From positions 231,208 through 295,207 of the forward strand of contig JAMZAV010000644.1 in NCBI GenBank assembly GCA_024449915.1: DNA of 64,000 nucleotides, in the 5' to 3' direction. This stretch comes from Sweltsa coloradensis (lineage: Eukaryota; Arthropoda; Insecta; Plecoptera; Chloroperlidae). The translations under genes and the position numbers were made by a program. Position 1 is the first letter of the stretch. Every line of letters begins with the position of its first letter. The notes below the pieces were generated by a model. That model had not been told where the DNA came from, did no database searches, and was given only the letters and a program-made list of their open reading frames with translations. This document shows positions 24,601 through 36,600 of this stretch, one piece after another.

Positions 24601-27600
24601 TAAGTGAAAAGCTTACAAAAATGCAAAGAGGGAAGCACAAAAAACGGTTAAAGAAGAGAAAGTAGAAGATTGGACGAAGTTTGCTAAGAAACTGGAGAAA
24701 GATGCAGAAGGAAACAAGAAGATGTTGTATGGTATAGTGAAGAGTAAGAGGAAGGAAAGAGGGGGACAAAGGTACCGGTACCTAACGGATGACTCGGAGA
24801 GACTCATTACAGATGCAGAGAAGATCAAGGAAACTTGGAAAGAGTATTTCAATCAATTGCTGAATGCGGGAGCAGAAGCAGAAGACAGAGATGTAGAGTT
24901 GGAAGGGGTGACGGAAGAACCAGATAAGAATGGACCGACCTGGCAAGAAGTGGAGATGGCACTGCAGGAGTTGACGAACTGGTGGTGGAAATGATCCAAG
25001 CTGGGGGCCCAGTTGTTATGCATTGGCTATAAAGAGTGATCAGAGTGGTATGGAGAGAAAAGAAGGTGCCAAGAAATTGGGAGAAAGGAGTGATTGTACC
25101 AATACAAGAAAGGAGATAGAAAGAAGTGTGGCAACTACAGAGGCATTACTCTGCTATGCCATACATCAAAGATGTATGAAAGGATTATAAACAGAAGGAT
25201 GTGAGTAGAGGTGGACTATATACTGAATGAAGAACAATATGGGTTTCGATGGGGAAGATGACTATAGACTAGGGGTCTGCGGGTACCCGAAATTTCGGGT
25301 AATTTCGGGTTTTGAAGCATACCCAAAATTCGGGCTTTTATAAATGTAAATCGGGTTTTTTCGGGTAGGCCTAGGCCTAAATTGCTAACCTCTTTGGACC
25401 CTTAAATCGTCAAAAAACGATCGTGAAATGGAGCAAAATAAGACTGGTTTTACTTTTAAAGGCCAAATACAGCCAGTTCTAATTGTTTTTCACGAAATTT
25501 GGTCGAAATCGGCAGTTTTTTCCCCATTTTCCAAGTATGTACTATATTCTCGCGAGAAAATAGGCCACTACAATAATAGGCCACACAAGTACAACAGCTG
25601 TTGAGCTGCTGCTGGTGACGTCACACCTCACAGGGTCGGCAACATAACAAATACAAACTATAGAAACTTTGTTTCTTGATCTACGAAGTACCAACATTTG
25701 AAACTTAACGGCGGGAAAAACGGCAGGAATTTTGAAAATACGCAAAATTTGAAAAAATAGTTTGAAATAATTGAATTTTTTATGCGAAATGGATCCTTTC
25801 TTTTTAGTTTTTATACTGAAATTAAAGATTTTTTATAACAAAATGAAGACTTTAGTTGCTATTTTTCAGGGTCCCTAAATTAATAATTAATAGAGATGTG
25901 CAAAAATGGTGACAACGAAATTCGCGAATTTTTTTAAAGTTGCAATAATCCCTTCAAATTCAGTTTGCACATGAATCTCATGAATTGTGATTGAATGGTA
26001 CCAATTTCCAATTCGCGAATTTTCGCGAAATTCTGGTTGATGCCGCAAACTAGTGGCGAAATTAGCAATTATGTCCTTAAATGCAAATTAGGTCACGAAA
26101 TTAAAAAAAAAAAAAAAAAAAAAAAATCAAAGTTTTGGTGGAGGTGCCGGGTTTAAGTCGAAATTAAATTAACACTGGCTGGTACATATGGTGGAGGTGC
26201 CGGGTCATACAACGCGATCGTGAGATCGTAATAATCGTTTGAATGAGAGTAAGCTCAAAATACTTTATATCCATATCAAAAGACACATAAAAAATGCATA
26301 ATTTCGTAAATTTGGTGGAGGTGCCGGGTAGACGAAATTAATTCTGGTAAAAACTGTCGGAAACTTTGAAAACTGAAGGCTGAAATTGAGCTTAAAATTA
26401 TAACTGATTCCGAACTTCACTCTCATGAGCTTGTTTTTCTTTAAAATCATTAAAATCAATCAAATTATCCTGAAACTTGGATTTTTTTTTTTTTTAAGTT
26501 GTGCATGAGAAAATTGTGTTTTTTGGTAAATCGCGACAAATCGCGAATTTTTATTTTCAAGGCGCAAATTTTTAAACTTTAAAAAACCATTTTTGCACAT
26601 CTCTAATAATTAATGTGAATAATTATAACTTAATTATCGTTAATTCTTTTTTGTAAGTTTAGTCAGGCCATGGGCTTACCATTAGTTAAATCTTTTAATT
26701 GCAAATAAAAATTGCAACAATAAATGTTGCATTAATTAATATGTGTAATTCGTAGTTATTTTTAGTGGAAAAAATACCCGACCCGAACCCGAAATTAAGT
26801 TATTTTTTACTACCCGAACCGGAAAACTACCCGAACCTAAAAAGTGCTACCCGCAGACCCCTACTATAGACCCGATATTTGTACTTCGACAAGCTATACG
26901 GAGAAAAGTTGGGAGATGGGTAGAAAAATGAGTAGAGCTATGAAAAAATAGCATTTATATTCTTAATATTTAGCATGAATTTTTCCAAATTTAGCATTTT
27001 GTAGCATTAATTTTCTTTTTTCCACCAAAACCCCAAATGTGGGGAGTTTCTTGTATTTTTAATGGGGAATGAATTCAAATTATGCTTTATAGGAACATTT
27101 CAATTCAATGTAGTCACTTTAAACGTTAGAATACAATGCTAAACCAATTCTCAATTGGTATAGGTAAACCTTATTTTCAGTAAATTTAGCATTTTGTAGC
27201 GTTTTTAAGAGTTTATACTCACTGATTTAGCATTAATAACCTAAAACGCTAAATTTTCATGCCTCTAAAAATGAGTATCGTCTTCCCAGACATAGAAAAG
27301 GCGTATGGTAGTGTGCCAAGGAATGTAGTGTGGGAAAACTTGGAAAGAAAAGGAGTGGGCAAAGGACTGATAGACAGGGTTAGACTTAGAAGTATGTACA
27401 TAGTATGTGAAAGATGTGTAAAACTAAAAACACAGTTTGGGATGTGATGTCAGGGTAATTCCAAATAACAAAAGGGCTGAGGCAGGGAAGTGTGCTGTCA
27501 CCACTGCTATTTATAATAGTGATGGATGACATCCACAACAAAGTAAAGATGGAGGAAATGGAGGAGGTAGAGGTTATGCTGTTTGCCGATGATTTCGTGG

Positions 27601-30600
27601 CATGGTCAGAGTATGAGGAGGTACTCCAGAGATGCACAGACCTTTGGAAGAGGCACATTGAAGAGCCCGGGATGAAGATAAGCGTGAGCAAGAGTAAGGT
27701 TGTTACTATACCAGGAGAAGGAGACGTAAAGAACTATCATGCAGAAATCAAGATTGGAGAAGAAACCCTGGAAGTGGTGGAGAGTTTTGGATATCTAGGA
27801 AGTGGTAAGCGGGAAGATAAAAAAGGAAATTATCAACAGAATACAAAAGGCAAGTAACTTCTACCTATGTGTAAAAGGTCTGGTGTGGGATAGGGAAATA
27901 CCCATACAGTGTAAGATGACACTATACAAGACCTACTTCATACCGATCCTCACATATGCGGCAGAAACCTGAACTATGGGTGATAGAGAAGAAAACCAAA
28001 TACAGGTGGCGGAGATGAGATTCCTGAGGAGCACAGTGGGTAAGACAAGAAGAGATTAGAAATACGAACATCAGAGAGATGCTTGGGGTGGAGAAGTTAG
28101 GTGACAGGATGGGAAGGACACGGCTGAGATGGTTTGGGCATGAAACGAATGACGGAAGAGAGGATGCCCAGGAGAATGTATGAGAAAAGGATTGAAGGAG
28201 GAAGAGTTAGGGGAGACCAAGGAAGAGATGGAAGGAGATCATAGCAAGAGACCTACATACTAGAGGCATGGACTTAGAATAGTAACTGGCGTTACTGGAC
28301 CTGCAACATTATGGGGCGGCACGTCTGCGATTCTCGTTTCCTGTGACCTAAAATTATAGCAACAATAAAATTGGCGGCCATTTTTGCACTTCAAAATGTA
28401 AATAATTGTGTAAACAGGCAAAAATGGCTACAATGTGTGACAAGTTTTTGTTTTTCGGGGCTAGTTTCACAGTACACAAATTAACCAAGAGATACATATC
28501 CATGCGCCTGTAAATCCATGCTAGAGGAAAGAGCTGGGAGGATGTAGCAGAGACACGATTGTGGGAGGATAGAAAGAAGTGGAAGAATTTGGTTGCAAAA
28601 CCCGTGCTCACCCTGCCAGAAGTAGGAAACGGCAATGGATAATGATGATGAGTAATTAGTACCATAACTAATTACTAGGGCTGTGCGAGTACTCGAATAT
28701 TCGAGTACGAGTCGAGTTCACGGCGAGTTCGAACAAATTCGAGTTTCATTTATTTTGAACTCGAATATTCGAACGTAGGTAAAAACAGCATTTTCATTTA
28801 CCGACCCGTCAAAAGTTACGTGTTTCTTCCGTTAGATAGCAGCATACGCGGCAAAGTTCGTGATACACGATAGTCGAACTCCTTCTGACGTGAAACTCGT
28901 TATGATTGGCCGGCTGAACTTTGCGAGATCCAATTGGAGCTAGTCATACCTCACATGCGAGCGTTGATTGGCTGTTTTTGTGAAATAATTCACGTCTACC
29001 GTGTATCACCACTTTTGTGTCCGAGATGTATGTTGACAACAAAAATGGCCACGATTCACGAGGCGAGAGCAGAGCAACCAGATGATTCGTAAAAATTTGC
29101 GGCGGACTAGGCTAGGCTTAGGCGTAATTTCTTCTCTAAAGCATAGGCCTAGCATAAAATACAATTTTGAAATATTCATGAGATGGAACACTTGTCACAA
29201 TGCAGGTAAACATTCAAACAACACTGCGTGACAGTACCATTGACAACAGGTAGGCCTAGGCCTAGGGCCTAGTAGGCCTAGGCCTAGCACAGTACAATTG
29301 CTAGTAGGCCTAGCCTAGCCTAGTTGCCAGGATTTCTTCTGGTCAAGATTAGGCCTAGTATATTTTACCGATCTTAGGCCCTAGCTAGGCTTACAAACTC
29401 ACATTGCCATACCAAAATGCACCCAGCACTAGACCTAGCCTAGCCTATGGCACCCTTCAAACCAAGGTTAGTTGTAGGCCTAGCTAGGCCCTAGGTCTCC
29501 ATAACCAAAAATATTTAACCCAGAAGGTAGGCCTAGGCCTAGGCTTTAAAACTGAAGAATTTGTTTGATAGGCCTAGTAGAAAGTCTGGAAAAAAGAATA
29601 CATTTTCTCAATTTGGAAATAAACTCGATTTAAATATAAATAAAATAAATATCTATAAAATAAAATTAAAAAATAATTAGGCCCAACATCATTATAAATT
29701 AATTTTTAAATGAACTCGAATTGAACTCGAATTGAACTCGAAAACCGAACATTTGACTGAACTCGAACTCGTACTCGACTCGAATTGAAATCTCCCGTTC
29801 GCACAGCCCTACTAATTACCTAGATGCTGATACTGTAATGCATCACTTGGAATATTAATATAGAATTAATCATCGACTCATTGGCTTTTTGTCAAATAGA
29901 TACGTATACTATATTTTTGATTTAGTGGATGAATCCCTTTAAGATACGTAAATGATAATGTTAGCTAATGTTTGCAGCCAAAGCACTGCGGTGTTAGTGC
30001 CTCCTCAGCAGCAGTTGGTCCACACGACTGGCAGTAGCAGCGGTAGTGGCCCAGAGGCTTTGTCTTCGTCGCCCACCTCGTCCCACACAGACTACATGCC
30101 GGCGACAAGCTCGGCCGGGGTGAGGCAGGTGATAGTGCAGCCCACGCAACAGCAGGTGGCCATGCTACAGCCAGAGCCAGCAGCAGAGTCCACTCAGGTT
30201 AGTGGGGTGGCCGTCGGGCTCATATTCATTGAAAGAAGACAAATATTCATTTAATATTTGTTGTTAGGGATGTGAAAAAGCCTGTTATTATTCTCTAAAC
30301 ATTTACACCCTGTTCACAAAAGTGTTTATCACATGTTTATGACTAATCGAACGCTATTACAACAAAAATGTTCTCCTTAAAATACAGGTCCTATTTGCAA
30401 TGTGTATGCTTACTGCAGTTGATACTTCCCCGTACATCTTACTACAGTATATTAGTTGTAGTTAGTAGCTAGTCTGAACTTGTAAAGTATTAATCGAGAA
30501 TTTCATGGAATATACAGCCACTCAAAACGGGTTTTCAGATCGTGATTAATTTGACGTTACAGACAATTTACAGCGTCATTTCCCCTCCCCCTTCTGTGCG

Positions 30601-33600
30601 TGGCTGGCCACTTTGATTGTAGTAAATATATTTATGTATTCACTTGACAGTGATTGTAGCGACACTTTGCGGAAATGATGCTGTGCTACCCTCATCTGTG
30701 GCAGTGTCTTTTAGAAGGTTGTGCTTCAGAAGCCTTGGCTCTTGGTGTTTATAAATAGAGATAGATAACAATAATAAGATATGAGTGCAAATTGCTGAAT
30801 GAACTCGTACAGAAGTATGGCCCGTAGGGGGAGGCGTGCACAGAAATAGTGGCAAGGATATCGGACCATCGATGCAGAATATTGGTTGCACTAGACTAGA
30901 CCTACCATATTTACTCGATTGGAAGCCGATACCGAATGCAAGCCGACCCCTGATTTTAAGTTCATCCAACAAAAAAGTGTGTCATGTAAATGCCCTTAAG
31001 TTTGCCATCGATTCCAAGCCGAGGTGCCCTTTTCAACTGCAAAAATGTGTATAAAAAGGTAAGCTTGCAATCAGGTAAATACGGTATACCGTATATTGTC
31101 CCGAATATAGTGCGATGTTTTTATCCGAAAAAATTTCCTCCAAATTCGCACTCGCACTATATTCGCCGTCTAGGCATTTCCAATGCGTTTTGAGCACGTT
31201 TGAATATTCCGCCGCCCGCGCAACGAGTTCCAGCAATGGCCGACGGAGCGCGAGCGCGCTATGAGTTCCAGCGATGGCCAATAGAGCGCGCCACGAGTGT
31301 GTTGTAGTACTGGTTTCTAGCTCTGTTATTGGCTAGGGTTGTCTCGTTTTCATCCAATAGCGACGCTCGGTGTGGTGAATTGAAGCAAAATGCAAAGATG
31401 GAAGATGGAAAATGTCTAGCTACGCGAACTACGATTTTAAAATACGTAAAAAGTGCTTAAGTGGAATATTCTCCGGCATTCTTTCATCACGATCGTTTAT
31501 CGGATATATTAGTGATATAGACGCAACAAAACCAATAAAGGATGTTTATTTTTGACGCCGTGAATTCACGCTCCCTGGTTCCCGCATCCAAGCCTCTCTC
31601 TCATTATAATTTTGACACCCAGTTGACAACATACGAAGATTCGGAATTGAATACACACGCAGGCTAAAGTGCCTAGGCCTACTTTTTGCCGTCACATTAC
31701 AAAAGTAGTAGGCCTAGCATTTGAATAGGTAATCAATGATGCGACGCTCGGGCCGCGGCCTAGCCTAGCCTAGGACATACGCTAGGGCTAGGCCTAGGCC
31801 AAGGCAAAGTCGTATAGGCCTAGGCCTAGGCCTAGTAGGGACTCGGTCTAATTAGGCCCCTATCAATAAAATAAGAAAAATGCTTGCCAGATTCAGGTAA
31901 AAATCAAGATATACTGCCTTTAATCCTGTCAAATAAGAATTTTTGGAGGAAAAAATTGCGATGTCGCTGAATTTTTGCAGAGACCTTCCTTAAAGGATAC
32001 TTATCAACATACTAAAACTCCCCTACAATCAGACTGGAGCTTCGGCCGCCATATTGGAAAATCGCGGCCAAAAAGTGTTTGTTATCGAATATCTCCAAAT
32101 TTGTTTGAGATAGACAAAATAATTCAATGGCAAAAATATTCCCCATTTATAGAGGTAGTGAAAAATGGTGATAACGAAATTCGCGAATTTTTTTAAATGT
32201 CCTTTTTATTGCCTAAAATGTAATATTGTCGACAAATTACATCATTTAGTGATGGAAAAAACACATTTTGAAAACGCGAATTTCGCGAAATTTCGTGTAT
32301 AGCGCGAAATAACGAACAAAATTACATCAAACTGGTCAAAACGCGAATTAAATCGCGAAATTGGACCTTTTAGTGTGCAAAATGTAAAGTGATGTGGAGG
32401 TGCCGGTCCAGTTTTGGTGGAGGTGCCGGTCCAGACCGAATATTACGCGCGCGGTAGGCGGGGTACCGTGACGTCACGGGCTTCACGGAAATATACCTCC
32501 AAAATAACGGCGCGTATCACGGCTTCCGCGAAAATAGTACCAAAATAACAGTGCGTACAAATTTTTTTATTTTTTGGTAACGTTTTTGACAATTTTTTTG
32601 AAATCGCGAAAAACGCGAAATATGGGTTTTTTAAAACGAAATTTGGGTTTTTATATCACCATTTCTCATTACCTCTACCCATTTAATTCCCTACAAAACA
32701 GGTGTCTTCTATAGTTTTGGTTGGGGCAAAGGTTACGTCACAAAATCGTGGTTTATATGTTGCTCATTGGAATACCAGCTTATTTCCAAATTTTTACGCC
32801 CAGCATCAAATAATGCCCGGTAAATCCGTAATAAATCGATTTAAATACAAAAGGACTTTTGTGCGGGGTTGATGAAAGCTTCCATTAGTATTTTAAAAAA
32901 TCCGGTCTGCGAAATCGAATTTTGCATTTACCCGGAATTTGGGTTTTACCATTGTTGGCATTTCCTCAAAAATGCCCTTTTTGACTGTCCATTATTAAGC
33001 ACTAAATAGCATTGAGGGAAAAATTCTTTCTACGCACATTGAAATGACTTGAATAATGATCCGATTACAACCAAAGTTTAAATCCAATATGACTGCTAAT
33101 TCCTAATATTCACAATATGAATACTGTTTTCGTGCTGTTTTTACACTCTTTTTGTTACACAATTCACTTTGATGTTGTGGATATTAGGAATTAGCAGCCA
33201 TATTGGATTTAAACTTTGGTTGTAATCGGATCATTATTCGAGTCATTTCAATGTGCGTAGGAAGAATTTTTCCTCCAATGCTTTTTAGTGCTTAATAATG
33301 GACGGTCAAAAATGGCATTTTTGAGGAAATGCCAACAATGGAAAAACCCAAATTTCGGGTAAATGCAAAATTCGATTTCGCACACCTGATTTTTTAAAAT
33401 ACTAATGAAAGCTTTCACGAACCCCGTACAAAAGTCCTTTTGTATTTAAATCGATTTATTACGGATTTACCGGGCATTGTTTGATGCTGGGCGTGCAAAT
33501 TTGGAAATAAGCTGGTACTCCAATGAGCAACACATAAACCACGATTTTGTGACGTAACCTTTGCCCCTACCAAAAATATAGAAGACACCGGTTTTGTAGG

Positions 33601-36600
33601 GAATTAAATAGGGAATATTTTTGCCATTGAGATATTTTGTCTATCTCAAACCAATTTGGAGATATTCGATAACAAACACCTTTGGGCCGCCATTTTCCAA
33701 TATGGCGGCCGAAGCTCCAGTCCGATTGTAGGGGAGTTTTAGTATGTTGATAAGTATTATATAAGGAAGGTCTCTGCAAAAATTCAGCAACATCGCAATT
33801 TTTTCCTCCAAACGTCAATATACGATCTTATTTGACAGGATTACTTTTAAAACAGTTTATTTTCAATTTATCAATTTTCAAGATTTTTTCATTTTTTTCT
33901 TTTTCTTCATTTTCTGTTCTCAAAATCACTACTCGCACTATATTCGCAGCCGCACTATATTCGGAACGATACGGTATATGTAAAGAATTAAGTATTCATT
34001 CAGTGTTCTTCTGCACTTGATGATGCTTCCCTCCTACACATCGTGAGCGCTAACAGTTGATTAAGCTAGTCTAGAAACCAAGCTGCTTGACTTTGGAGAA
34101 GGAACTTTGATGATTTTTGATAGTCTTCTTTCAGTAATTTGGTTCTCCCTTACCAACAACTTTGCTATTTCCCCAGGACTTGGAGTCTGTAACAGACGAC
34201 GAAGAAGATGACGCCGAAGCCCAACAGCAGATCTCCGCTGCAACCCAGTCTCAGGCCGTGCAGCAGCAAGCCGTCGCGCTCATATTACCTCGTGTCGAAC
34301 AGCAGACCACCACCACCCAGACTACGCAAACGCAACCCCAGCAGGCCGTGGAGCAGGTTCGTCAGTGGTTGCTCATGTTGTTTGTGTTCCGTTACGTTGA
34401 TTCACACATAGGCCTACAGGGAAAGAAAAATACAAATATGTTTGGGATATTGTATCACTAAAATCACACTACCAATGCAAATTAATTACATGAAATGTCT
34501 TGTGTATGAAGTAGTGATGACGACGATTAATCGTTAACCGGTTAAGAACCGGTTAATTTTTGTAACCGGTTACGTGAACATTAACCGGATAATTTATTGG
34601 CGATATAATGTGAAATTTGCCGCGCGCGAGATAAAGAGAACCGACCTTGCCCTGTTGTTATTTACTGGTCCGAGTGCCGCCCGCTTTGACAGCTCAACAC
34701 GTGCCGCCGAACACATGGGTAATGCAGTCCCTTTCCTCCACCCTCATTAGCACCAGTCTGGCAATGTGAGAAGGTCGGTGGCTCTTTGTTCGCCCCCCCC
34801 CCCCCTCTCACCCATACGATCGTAGTATTTCAGCACTGCCGACAAACGCAACCCGATACTTGACCTGGCCTACCCACTCCACTACCGCCCTCTTTTCCCG
34901 ACGAGCTTGAATGAGCATGATTCAGTACATGTTTCATGTTTCTATGCCATGTGATCATTTTATTGTAAGTGACGAAATCGACTGCAGTCTTCAGTAACCA
35001 GCCTCAGTTTCCCAAGTGTTGTATTGACAGCATCATTGATTGAAAACAATGATCTTGCAATTATTATCGCGTAAGAAAAACACGGCACTTCTGGAGAGTG
35101 CAACCACACTACACCACGTAGTGTACTCTTGTTATCTGTGGTGCAACATTGGTTGTGAATGAGCTGGCCGGCCGGCCGGCCCGTGTCCATCACTGGCAGC
35201 GCGAGTGGGAGAGGAGGGGTAACCGGTCTCCTAGGCAGCGGGCGGGGTGGGGAAGTGAACCTTCACAAAAGATCGCGCTTGATGGCTTCTTTGTCGGTCG
35301 CCGGTCGGTGTTCAAAAAGGCGAAAATGATGCTTAGGGTAAATTCAACATTGAGAAACACAACATTTTGAACGATACGGTGAGGAAAACGATTGATTGTG
35401 GAACAGTGGACGCGGGAATTTTTAACATATAAACTTGGCGTGTGCACATTGAATTGAGATAAAAAGATTAAAATGTTGTTTGTTATTTATTTTTACGTCT
35501 GGAAGATTTGATGAAATTTCCAGCTGCTCAAAATGTTTTTTTCCGCTCGTGCGATTTATTTCAAGGAACAGATAATACACACAATAAATACCCCTCCCCT
35601 TCCCGCGCGAAGTCGGCCGCCTAGATGTCGCGTAAACAATGCTGGCTAAACTACACTCGTCTTTGGTAGTCTTTGTGAAGGTGAAGGTCATTCTCTGTGA
35701 AGTACGATTTCAGCATGTTTTAAAGATTCAACGGCGTTATTTAAGTGTCCAATATTTATTACGTGACACTGACAGCATTCAGAGATAAAATACGTAGCGG
35801 GCGGGCGCGAGCACTAATGAATGAACTGATTACTCAAGTTCTGCATGAGGGGGGGGGGGGAGCACTGAGATAGCGACGAGGCAAGAGACCTAGCTGCCTA
35901 CGATCCGATATCGGTGACACTACGCAGATGTGCCACATAAGCAATTTCGTAATCGGTGCTTGATGTTACTTCCGGTTACTCCCGCTTGCAATTGCACAAC
36001 ACGAAGCGAGCGCCGATAATGCGTGATTTACGCGTTTTTGAAAATTAACCGGTTAAAATCCGGTTTTTACAACCGGTTAACCGGTTAAGAGAAACCTTAA
36101 CCGTCGTCATCACTAGTATGAAGTAGGCCTAGTCAATAGCTAGAGTGTAAAATTATAATCAAATTTGAAACATTATGTGGACCACTATGATAATATAAAA
36201 ATAATCATAACTTGGTTCCAACTATGTTTGGTTGAGTGGTGGTTTTCCACCATTATCTAGGGCATGAAACTGTAGATACAAAGCTTGCCAGACTCAGTGT
36301 TTCTTCCTCATCATCCAACTCCTTCCTCTCTACCAATTTACTCCACTCTCTTCTGTCCTCCCACAGCTTTTTTTACACAGCTGGGTTTTATGTTCTCTAT
36401 GCTTTCCCAACCTGTCAACCCTTCTCCAATCTATACTTAACTAGCCAATTGGCCTTTTCCTATTTAACTACTACTTATCTTGTTCATCTTGGTAATTCCC
36501 TTGACACTTTTCTACTGCTTCCAGTTGACTCTCTTCTTTTGTTCCCACTGCCCACGTTACTGCCCCATACGTTAGTATAGGTTAGGTACCATTTATATGC

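Larger units (their letters stand above)
24610..28655 (+). pseudogene. RTE-like LINE fragment, interrupted and decayed
   Basis: Scattered + strand pieces give a non-LTR reverse transcriptase in order: KMLYGIVKSKRKERGG and ETWKEYFNQLLNAG (24720-24994), NYRGITLLCHTSKMYERIIN and LNEEQYGFRWGR (about 25130-25260), FPDIEKAYGSVPRNVVWENL (27280-27340), SPLLFIIVMDD and VMLFADDFVAWSEY (27495-27620), and VVESFGYLGSGKRE (about 27770-27815). The FADD motif is the catalytic YADD box with one change. Frameshifts and stops abound, so it is dead. Insertions at 25270-26863 and 26933-27267 split it, and about 28282-28515 also looks foreign. Confidence 0.8.
31089..33974. mobile_element. 2.9-kb Tc1/mariner-like element CCGTATATTGTCCCGAATA, intron 10
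   Basis: The left end CCGTATATTGTCCCGAATAT then AGTGCGA and the right end TCGCACTATATT, later TATTCGGAACGATACGG, are inverted repeats. TA lies outside each (31087-31088, 33975-33976). Fragments of the same family lie at 39249-39308 and 41058-41300. It contains a TAGGCC cluster (31670-31850) and the large foldback (31919-33844). I see no transposase reading frame. Confidence 0.65.

Noticed and set aside
36236..36580. + strand open frame of 114 codons as a membrane protein
   Set aside because: It is antisense to a LINE reverse-transcriptase fragment; the hydrophobic look comes from pyrimidine-rich sequence.
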